From: Mucilaginibacter sp. OK268
GTDB lineage: Bacteria; Bacteroidota; Bacteroidia; Sphingobacteriales; Sphingobacteriaceae
Assembly: GCF_900103125.1 (NCBI RefSeq)
Contig: NZ_FNJV01000003.1
Coordinates: forward strand, 806,001-870,000
Length of the DNA: 64,000 nt
Direction of reading: 5' to 3'
Shown here piece after piece: positions 58,446-64,000 of this stretch. The translations under genes were made by a program, and so were the position numbers. The notes beneath the pieces were generated by a model that did not search any database, was not told the origin of the DNA, and saw only the letters and a list, made by a program, of their open reading frames with translations. The stretch's first letter is position 1; each line of letters opens with the position of its first letter.

Positions 58446-58961
58446 ATGAAAAAAACTATCTATCCGGCGCTGATCATATTATTTATCAGTTTTTCGGCCT
58501 TTATTGTAGCAACTACCTGGAAAGTAAAAGATCCCTATGAAATAAAATTTTCCAACGGAAAAATCCACGGGGAGTTTCAAGGTTTAAAAGCAAACATTCA
58601 GTTTGATAAGGCACATCCTGAAGATTCAAAGATCTCGGCTACTATTGATGCTACTACATTAAGCACCGGTTTTTTTATTAAAACCAACCACTCTAAGGAT
58701 GCTATCGATGTTGATCATTACCCCACCATCACCTTTACATCAACTACGGTAAGCAAAACCAGCGCAGGTTACGATGCTAATGGCAAGCTCACCTTAAAGG
58801 GTGTTACCAAGCCTATTGCCATTCATTTCACCTTTGATGACAAAGGAAATGAAGGCATTTTCAAAGGCGATTTTAAAGTAATTACCAAGGATTTCGGCAT
58901 CACCAAAAATGGCTCGCCTGATTATCTGGACATTTCTTTAAATATCCCGGTAACCAAATAA
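58446..58961 (+). CDS. YceI family lipid-binding-like protein
   Basis: A 171-residue exported protein of the YceI/lipocalin-like family, which binds polyisoprenoid-type lipids in a beta-barrel. It begins with a signal-like hydrophobic stretch (YPALIILFISFSAFIVATTW), then EIKFSNGKIHGEFQGLKANIQFD and KISATIDATTLST. The central HYPTITFTSTTVSK and the late NGKLTLKGVTKPI are the family signatures. It probably works in the periplasm. The gene is monocistronic, with a terminator just after. Confidence 0.9.
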   Translation: MKKTIYPALIILFISFSAFIVATTWKVKDPYEIKFSNGKIHGEFQGLKANIQFDKAHPEDSKISATIDATTLSTGFFIKTNHSKDAIDVDHYPTITFTSTTVSKTSAGYDANGKLTLKGVTKPIAIHFTFDDKGNEGIFKGDFKVITKDFGITKNGSPDYLDISLNIPVTK

Positions 58962-59024
58962 ATTATTGATAAATTTTGAGTTATGAGGGGGAAATAGTGT
59001 GTTTTATTTAATAACTCAAAAAGA

Positions 59025-59052
59025 AAGCCCGAAGCTTAAAAACTTCGGGCTT
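59025..59052. terminator. bidirectional terminator AAGCCCGAAG
   Basis: 10-bp stem AAGCCCGAAG / CTTCGGGCTT, between yceI and the converging threonine aldolase gene. The T run is short. Confidence 0.72.
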
Positions 59053-59077
59053 CTGACTTCATATTTGCATCCTTTAT

Positions 59078-60094
59078 TTAGAAGCTCTTCAATACTTTCA
59101 CAACATGCTCTATTTGCTCCGGATGAACATCCAGGTGGGTTACAAAACGGATGCGGTGCCTGTCGGTATCGCTCGCTTTGATACCATGTATGGCTAATTT
59201 GGCCAATATCGCCGTTGCAGGTTCAACCGTATCAAAAAGCACGATATTGGTTTCAACAGGTATTACATTACTTACCCAGGACAGTTTGCTCAGCTCTTCG
59301 CCTAAAATAGCAGCATGGGCATGGTCAATTTTAAGCCGCTCTACATGATGATCAAGCGCATAGATACCCGCAGCTGCTAAAAAGCCTGCTTGGCGCCATC
59401 CGCCACCCAAAACCTTGCGGATACGACGGGCGTATTTAATCGTTTCGGCATCAGCCAGTAAAACCGAGCCAACGGGCGCACCCAGTCCTTTTGATAAACA
59501 AACGGATATCCCATTAAAATATTTACCATAGTCAACAGTCTTGTCGCCAGTATGGGTTAAAGCGTTAAATATACGCGCGCCATCCAGGTGAAGTTTTAAT
59601 CCTTTAGCGCGGCACAGTTCGGCAATAGGGGCAATATCGGCCAGTGTATAACAACTGCCACCGCCCTTATTTACTGTATTTTCCAACACCACCAAACTGG
59701 TATGCGGGTAATGAATATTTTCGGCATTGATCTCGGGCTCTATCATTTCGGCGGTGATAATGCCCCGGTAGCCGGTTAATAAACGGGTGGATACTCCCGA
59801 GTTAAAGGCAATCCCCCCACCCTCGTACCGGTAAACATGCGCGGTTTGGTCGGCTATTAGCTCATCTAAGGGCTGTGTAAAGCATTTAATAGCTATTTGG
59901 TTGGTCATCGTACCTGATGGGCAAAACAAACCCGCCTCCATCCCAAAAATGGCTGCGGCTTTTTGTTCCAGTTCTTTAATGGTTTCATCCTCGCCAAAAA
60001 CATCATCTCCTACTTTGGCGCTCCACATGGCTTCGAGCATGCCTGGTGTCGGTTTGGTAACCGTATCGCTGCGTAAATCAACAGTTAATTGCAT
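59078..60094 (-). CDS. ltaE: low-specificity L-threonine aldolase
   Basis: A 338-residue PLP enzyme of the beta-eliminating lyase family that cleaves threonine or allo-threonine to glycine and acetaldehyde in the cytoplasm. It begins VDLRSDTVTKPTPGM, followed by AKVGDDVFGEDETIKELEQ, LFCPSGTMTNQIAIKC, LHLDGARIFNA with the PLP Asp, and SVCLSKGLGAPVGSVL with the Schiff-base Lys (about residue 203). HVYRYEGGG matches the substrate-site His region. The gene has a shared terminator with yceI and no operon partners. The symbol is given from the motif match; stereospecificity is not known. Confidence 0.93.
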   Translation of the reverse strand: MQLTVDLRSDTVTKPTPGMLEAMWSAKVGDDVFGEDETIKELEQKAAAIFGMEAGLFCPSGTMTNQIAIKCFTQPLDELIADQTAHVYRYEGGGIAFNSGVSTRLLTGYRGIITAEMIEPEINAENIHYPHTSLVVLENTVNKGGGSCYTLADIAPIAELCRAKGLKLHLDGARIFNALTHTGDKTVDYGKYFNGISVCLSKGLGAPVGSVLLADAETIKYARRIRKVLGGGWRQAGFLAAAGIYALDHHVERLKIDHAHAAILGEELSKLSWVSNVIPVETNIVLFDTVEPATAILAKLAIHGIKASDTDRHRIRFVTHLDVHPEQIEHVVKVLKSF

Positions 60095-60241
60095 GGTAAT
60101 TTTTAATTCCTATTTTAGAAGCTCAAATCTAAATGATATGCATTCAATTTTACAATCATCCATGTATTTTATGCTTGTAACAAATATGTATCTGTCATAT
60201 TAAAATGTTTTAAATTTACGTTCTCTGTTTTTAAACTCACT

Positions 60242-60931
60242 ATGCGTACTACCATATTTCTTTCATTAATCATATTGAGCTTTACATCGGCCCAGGCTCA
60301 AAAATGGCAGTCCGGCACTTTTACCGATGTAAAAGGTAACCGTGAAACCGGTTTTATCAGGCTCAACCCTCCAGGCAAAGGGCCTATAAAAGATGAAGGC
60401 TTTATTGAATTTAAAGAAACTGAAAAAAACAACCCATACAAATTAAGCGCCAGCGACCTGCGGTCGTTCATTGTAGCTAAAGACAGCTTTGTAGTAGCCC
60501 ATGCCCCGCAAAACGGCGCCTGGGGCAAAGAAGAGACCGATTTTGTAAAAGTAGTATTGGATGAACCCACCAAACTTTATGTAGCCGAGGGTGGCAAAGG
60601 CAGCGGCGGCGGAAGCGGCTTTGGCATTTCGCCGGGTGTTGGTTTGGGTTATGGCACCGGTGGATATGGCGGTGGTGTAGGTGGCGGCATAGGTATATCC
60701 CTTGGTGGCGGCCGTGGTCGTAAAGGCGGCAAAACGGTTTATTATTACGGCGCCAACACCGCCGAAATGAAACAGCTTACTGACGAGAATTTTGAAGACA
60801 TTATGACCGATATTATGGGCGATGAACCCGATGTGGTCGAGAAAATACATGCACACCAGTTTGGGCTAAAGAATATTGATAAGCTGGTAGCTTATTATAA
60901 CGCGCAGGTGGCGGCTCATAAAAAGCAGTAA
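60242..60931 (+). CDS. exported Gly-rich hypothetical protein, 229 aa
   Basis: I do not recognise the family. Residues 1-20 are a signal peptide ending TSAQAQ. Residues 21-115 are a compact beta-like domain (KWQSGTFTDVKGNRETGFI, LKSF-like FIVAKDSFVVAHAP). Residues about 116-165 form a low-complexity Gly-rich part (GSGGGSGFGISPGVGLGYG) with short basic runs RGRKGG. The C-terminal 60 residues are helical and acidic (ENFEDIMTDIMGDEPDVVEKI). The Gly-rich linker resembles a hinge between two domains. A palindromic repeat follows the gene. Confidence 0.7.
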   Translation: MRTTIFLSLIILSFTSAQAQKWQSGTFTDVKGNRETGFIRLNPPGKGPIKDEGFIEFKETEKNNPYKLSASDLRSFIVAKDSFVVAHAPQNGAWGKEETDFVKVVLDEPTKLYVAEGGKGSGGGSGFGISPGVGLGYGTGGYGGGVGGGIGISLGGGRGRKGGKTVYYYGANTAEMKQLTDENFEDIMTDIMGDEPDVVEKIHAHQFGLKNIDKLVAYYNAQVAAHKKQ

Positions 60932-60940
60932 ATCAAGAGA

Positions 60941-61034
60941 AGTCATGCCGAATTCATTTCGGCATCCCATATCCAAGGTTGCATATATGTATGATTTAAC
61001 CTGCTAATGAGATGCTGAAACGAGTTCAGCATGA
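60941..61034. repeat. REP-like palindrome, family C variant
   Basis: Outer ends AGTCATGCCGAATTCATTTCGGC / GCTGAAACGAGTTCAGCATGAT; the inner region is not symmetrical. It lies between the Gly-rich gene and nuoC. Confidence 0.65.
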
Positions 61035-61043
61035 TACCCTTAT

Positions 61044-61541
61044 CTAATCGATCTTTATTCCTTTATAATACTCCGCATTTTTATAATCTTTCCGGAGCGG
61101 AAAGCCTTCCCAATCGTCGGGTAATAGTATCCGGCGCAGATCCGGATGACCTTCAAAAAATATGCCCAGCAGGTCATAGGCCTCGCGCTCATGCCAGTCG
61201 GCAGTGCGGTAAACGCTGGTTATGCTTTTAAATTCAGGCAGTTCGGTACTTTCCCGATTATGAGGCTTGCTTATTTTTAACGTAAGTTGAGTTTTATAGG
61301 GTATGGATGCCAGGTGATAAACCACACCATACCGATTATCCTCATCATTGTAATGCACCCCGCTTAGGCTCGACAAAAAATCGAAATAAGTTTGGGCATT
61401 ATTACGCAACTCCAGGCATACCGCTGTAATATCATCAGGATTAATCAACAGGGCGGGTTGCAGCCCGCCTGTTTCTTCGCCTGTGATTACAGTTTCGCCA
61501 AATTTTTGAATAAGCAATTGTTTGATATCGTTAAACATCAT
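61044..61541 (-). CDS. nuoC: NADH-quinone oxidoreductase subunit C
   Basis: A 165-residue 30-kDa-subunit protein of respiratory complex I, part of its peripheral arm. The strongest signature is [40 protein letters not shown] (residues about 118-157), very close to the standard NuoC motif. The N-terminal part carries an [15 protein letters not shown] strand pattern. No other nuo gene is here. The gene begins inside the stop of pdxH (an ATGA overlap), so it is cotranslated with pdxH. Two tandem ATG codons are possible starts. Confidence 0.93.
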   Translation of the reverse strand: MMFNDIKQLLIQKFGETVITGEETGGLQPALLINPDDITAVCLELRNNAQTYFDFLSSLSGVHYNDEDNRYGVVYHLASIPYKTQLTLKISKPHNRESTELPEFKSITSVYRTADWHEREAYDLLGIFFEGHPDLRRILLPDDWEGFPLRKDYKNAEYYKGIKID

Positions 61542-62185
61542 GGTGCTAAACGTACTTTTTTCCAGCTTTTTTTATCAACCTTTTTATACAGGATACGGTC
61601 ATGCAAACGGCTCGAACGGCCCTGCCAAAACTCAACCAATTGCGGGTTCAGGATATAACCTCCCCAAAATGATGGTTTGGGTACTTCCTTGCCTTCGTAT
61701 TCAGCTTCCAGTTCGTTCCATTTTTTTTCTAATTCGTCACGACCTTCTATCTCCTGGCTTTGCGGTGAAACTACGGCCCCAATCTGGCTGCCTTTTGGCC
61801 TTGTGTGGAAATATCTTTCAGAGTCTTCCTTACTCAATTTTTCTATCGTACCCTCAATACGTACCTGGCGTTCCAGCTCGCCCCAGAAAAAAGTAATTGC
61901 ACCCTGCGGGTTCTTGGTGATCTCTTTACCCTTACGACTTAAGTAATTGGTATAGAATATGAAACCATGCTGATTAAAGCCTTTTAACAACACGATACGC
62001 GCCGATGGTTTTCCGTTTGTGGTGGCTGTAGCCAGCGTCATGGCATTGGGCTCATGCAATTTTGCGGCTAAAGCTTCGTTAAACCATTGTTCGAACTGAT
62101 TTATCGGGTCGCCCTTGGTATCATTTTCGGACAATGTAGCGGCAGAGTAATCCTGCCTTAAATTTTGTATTTCCTGCTGATTCAT
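61538..62185 (-). CDS. pdxH: pyridoxamine 5'-phosphate oxidase
   Basis: A 215-residue FMN enzyme which oxidises pyridoxine or pyridoxamine 5'-phosphate to pyridoxal 5'-phosphate in the cytoplasm. Visible features are [33 protein letters not shown] (FMN strand), [60 protein letters not shown] and the ending [10 protein letters not shown]...WKKVRLAP. The start is the ATG at MNQQEIQ; the codon three earlier is TTG. Its stop overlaps the nuoC start. Confidence 0.96.
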   Translation of the reverse strand: MNQQEIQNLRQDYSAATLSENDTKGDPINQFEQWFNEALAAKLHEPNAMTLATATTNGKPSARIVLLKGFNQHGFIFYTNYLSRKGKEITKNPQGAITFFWGELERQVRIEGTIEKLSKEDSERYFHTRPKGSQIGAVVSPQSQEIEGRDELEKKWNELEAEYEGKEVPKPSFWGGYILNPQLVEFWQGRSSRLHDRILYKKVDKKSWKKVRLAP

Positions 62186-62203
62186 TGAATGCAAACTTAC
62201 AAA

Positions 62204-62300
62204 TTAGTATCAAGTAGTTAGTATCAAGTATCAGGACAGCTGCATTTTGTTTTATAAGGCGCTCAAAATCTTGATACTTGATACTAAGTACTTGATACTA
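62204..62300. repeat. word-type palindrome, family E (GTATCAAGTA)
   Basis: Left arm has TAGTATCAAGTAGTTAGTATC then AAGTATCAGG; right arm CTTGATACTTGATACTAAGTA then CTTGATACTA. The arms are complementary over about 30 bases. It lies between the divergent pdxH and yqgE genes. Confidence 0.82.
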
Positions 62301-62305
62301 GAACA

Positions 62306-62313
62306 TATTTTTG
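62306..62313 (+). promoter_or_regulatory. candidate -7 element TATTTTTG of yqgE
   Basis: Exact TAnnTTTG match 34 bases before the ATG and directly after the palindrome; no clear -33 element since that position is inside the palindrome. Confidence 0.42.
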
Positions 62314-62347
62314 TTATGCTTGTTGTATTATTTAAAAACTGAACCTT

Positions 62348-62911
62348 ATGCTAAGTCCAATTCCGGCTGCCGCGGGGCGTCTGCTCATTTCGGAACCCTT
62401 TATGATGGATCCGAATTTTAAAAGATCGGTTATCTTACTGACAGAATACTCTGCCGATGGCGCTATGGGGTTTATTTTAAACCATCATAGTGAATATATG
62501 CTGGGCGACGTATTACCCGACGTTTCTTACTCCGAAATGCCGGTTTATGACGGCGGACCGGTAGCTAAAAACACCCTGCATTTTATGCATTGCTGCCCTG
62601 AAAAGATAGAAGGCGGCATTGAAATAGCCGAAGGCGTATTTTGGGGCGGCGATTTTGAACAGGCCAAAGAACTGATATCGAATTATCAACTAACCGAAAA
62701 CGAGATCAAATTTTTTGCCGGATACTCCGGATGGACGCCGCAACAACTTGACGAAGAAATACTACAGGATAGCTGGATAGTGGCAGAAAAATTTAAATCC
62801 GAAACGCTATTTTCCAATGATGAGCAAAACCTCTGGAAAGAAGTGGTTATAGGCCTGGGCCAACGCTATGCCCACATTGCTAATTTCCCGGAGAACCCGG
62901 CTTTGAATTAG
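62348..62911 (+). CDS. YqgE/AlgH family protein
   Basis: A 187-residue soluble protein of the YqgE family, found in most bacteria, with unknown function. The signature is AAGRLLISEPFMMDPNFKRSVILLTEY, GAMGFILNHHSE (about 40-51), YDGGPVAKNTLHFMH and FFAGYSGWTPQQLDEEI. The ending with LGQRYAHIANFPENPALN is typical. No partner gene of the Holliday-resolvase type (ruvX) is adjacent, unlike in many Proteobacteria. It has its own promoter. Confidence 0.93.
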   Translation: MLSPIPAAAGRLLISEPFMMDPNFKRSVILLTEYSADGAMGFILNHHSEYMLGDVLPDVSYSEMPVYDGGPVAKNTLHFMHCCPEKIEGGIEIAEGVFWGGDFEQAKELISNYQLTENEIKFFAGYSGWTPQQLDEEILQDSWIVAEKFKSETLFSNDEQNLWKEVVIGLGQRYAHIANFPENPALN

Positions 62912-63080
62912 TTTACAGTTGCCTGTGAGCAGTTTGCAGTACACTAAGTCATATTGAGTTTGCAGTTACCTGTGGGCAGTTTGCAGTAGCTAAGCCATAT
63001 TAAGATACTATAAAGAGCGATGATTACTCTCATCGCTCTTTATATTTGCCAACCGCACACTGGTAACCGCAAACTGCCTG
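62912..63080. repeat. word-type repeats, family G (GCAGTTTGCAGT), around a terminator
   Basis: Words GTTTACAGTTGCCTGTGAGC / AGTTTGCAGT and GTTTGCAGTTACCTGTGGGC / AGTTTGCAGT on the left, and GGTAACCGCAAACTGCCTG on the right as the complement. The central part holds a terminator. Confidence 0.72.
63012..63041. terminator. bidirectional terminator AAAGAGCGATGA
   Basis: 12-bp stem AAAGAGCGATGA / TCATCGCTCTTT, between the converging yqgE and purE genes; T-rich ends on both strands. Confidence 0.85.
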
Positions 63081-63572
63081 TTACCCTTCCATTTCTTTTG
63101 CAGAGTCTTCTACTTTCTTCTTGAGATCTTCTTTAAAGTCGATGAGGTTTTTAACCAGGTATTCGTCGGCAGTCGATAGTATTTGCGCGGCCAGGATGCC
63201 AGCATTTTTTGCTGCATTAAGCGCTACAGTAGCCACAGGGATACCATTGGGCATTTGTAATATGGACAATATAGAATCCCAGCCATCAATAGAATTGCTT
63301 GATTTTACCGGTACTCCTATCACTGGTAGATACGTTAATGAGGCTACCATACCCGGCAAATGCGCGGCACCACCAGCACCGGCAATGATCACCTTAATAC
63401 CACGATCGGCAGCTGCGCGAGCATAGCTGAACATCCTGTCGGGCGTGCGATGTGCCGAGACTACGGTGATCTCATAGTCCACACCTAATTCTTTTAAAAC
63501 ATCGGCGGCATCCTGCATCACATTCAGATCGGATTTGCTGCCCATAATGATGGCTACTTTTGGCTGGCTCAT
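63081..63572 (-). CDS. purE: 5-(carboxyamino)imidazole ribonucleotide mutase
   Basis: A 163-residue class I PurE which converts N5-CAIR to CAIR in purine synthesis. The standard features are there: [13 protein letters not shown] (Ser and Asp of the active site), [11 protein letters not shown] with the catalytic His, [28 protein letters not shown] and [16 protein letters not shown]. It is 219 bases downstream of purK, with two palindromic repeats between them. A cotranscription with purK is likely despite this gap. Confidence 0.97.
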   Translation of the reverse strand: MSQPKVAIIMGSKSDLNVMQDAADVLKELGVDYEITVVSAHRTPDRMFSYARAAADRGIKVIIAGAGGAAHLPGMVASLTYLPVIGVPVKSSNSIDGWDSILSILQMPNGIPVATVALNAAKNAGILAAQILSTADEYLVKNLIDFKEDLKKKVEDSAKEMEG

Positions 63573-63600
63573 TTTATTGTTTATATTTCTTTATTTAAAC

Positions 63601-63683
63601 CGTCATTGCGAGGAACGAAGCAATCTCTAAACTATGTAGAACAGCTCTGTAAATCGGGGATTGCTTCGTGCCTCGCAATGACG
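63601..63683. repeat. REP-like palindrome, family B copy 4
   Basis: Ends CGTCATTGCGAGGAACGAAG / CTTCGTGCCTCGCAATGACG with CAATCTC / GGGGATTG inside. It lies between purE and purK. Confidence 0.82.
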
Positions 63684-63710
63684 AGTGGATTATTTATATT
63701 TCTTCAAAGG

Positions 63711-63784
63711 ATGTCATGCTGAGCTTGTCGAAGCATGGTGGGTAGGCCTCTACGCGCGCGCCTTCGACAGGCTCAGGGTGACAG
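63711..63784. repeat. REP-like palindrome, family C copy
   Basis: Ends ATGTCATGCTGAGCTTGTCG / CGACAGGCTCAGGGTGACAGG, core GGTGGGTAGGCCTCTACGCG, almost identical to the copy at 16621. Confidence 0.85.
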
Positions 63785-63791
63785 GTCCCCC

Positions 63792-64000
63792 CTAACTAAT
63801 CACCTTCAGCGTCTGCTGCACAAATCTTGCTTTTTCAATAGCTTTTTTCCGGTCAGAATCAACAATGGTTACATGCCCCATTTTCCGGAATGGTTTTGTT
63901 AAAGCTTTTCCATATAAATGAACATATACACCCGGAATTTTCAATATTTTTTCGATACCCTGGTATATAGCCGGACCTTCATAACCCACCTCCCCTAAAA
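63792..64000 (-). CDS. purK: 5-(carboxyamino)imidazole ribonucleotide synthase, 3' part, cut by window end
   Basis: The C-terminal 69 residues or so of an ATP-grasp PurK, which makes N5-CAIR from AIR, ATP and bicarbonate. Visible features are VGYEGPAIYQG, GVYVHLYGKALTKPFRKMGHVTIVD (the standard PurK GHxT segment, Lys-x-Gly-Arg variation) and a helical end KKAIEKARFVQQ. The rest lies beyond the window. It precedes purE on the same strand. Confidence 0.9.
   Translation of the reverse strand, partial: LGEVGYEGPAIYQGIEKILKIPGVYVHLYGKALTKPFRKMGHVTIVDSDRKKAIEKARFVQQTLKVIS

Overview
The window looks like chromosomal DNA of a member of the Bacteroidota, most likely family Sphingobacteriaceae (Mucilaginibacter/Pedobacter-like). 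Reasons: a SusC/SusD pair with companion lipoproteins, a two-component-propeller histidine kinase, a BlaI/M56 pair, stand-alone FtsX/MacB permeases, Bacteroidota-type promoters (TAnnTTTG at -7, TTTG at -33) in place of strong Shine-Dalgarno sites, and many intergenic palindromes. No phage, plasmid, insertion sequence, CRISPR array, rRNA or tRNA was seen.

Layout. 0-7 kb: two small hypotheticals, a CYTH triphosphatase and O-methyltransferase pair, a membrane beta-propeller, a beta-lactamase-family hydrolase, a nitrilase with an AraC regulator, and a small outer-membrane barrel. 8-13 kb: a 906-residue MG2/plug envelope protein, DUF1761 and DUF6526 membrane proteins, an aldo/keto reductase and a hypothetical. 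13-24 kb: YciI and VOC proteins, galactokinase, a TrmH-type methyltransferase, a quinone-oxidoreductase-like MDR, a YdeI/OmdA protein, PEP carboxylase and a FUSC-family membrane protein; the gaps here are packed with palindromic repeats. 24-36 kb: a 53-residue Cys/His/Lys-rich secreted peptide gene, a four-gene SusC-SusD-lipoprotein-lipoprotein transport operon, a VOC/AraC pair and a propeller kinase/LuxR regulator pair. 36-48 kb: an NTF2-like protein, an AraC regulator with direct-repeat sites overlapping a DUF983 gene, an ABC exporter, a HAD phosphatase, biotin carboxylase, a zinc-ribbon peptide, a GNAT acetyltransferase, a di-haem cytochrome, an SDR and an FtsX-type permease. 48-56 kb: a secreted Hint-domain protein, a Tat-exported HisC-like aminotransferase and a Tat-exported flavin amine oxidase, with palindromes of one family in both gaps; then the BlaI/M56 pair with two clear operators, and topoisomerase IB. 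56-64 kb: an aldo/keto reductase, an outer-membrane barrel, YceI, threonine aldolase, a Gly-rich secreted protein, overlapping pdxH-nuoC, YqgE, purE and the 3' part of purK.

Genes that clearly work together: the SusCD-type operon (outer-membrane import, possibly of peptides), the histidine kinase and response regulator, BlaI with its M56 membrane protease, and purK-purE. The best candidates for something less described are the small Cys-rich peptide, the Hint/aminotransferase/amine-oxidase cluster, and the set of word-like intergenic palindromes (at least eight families).
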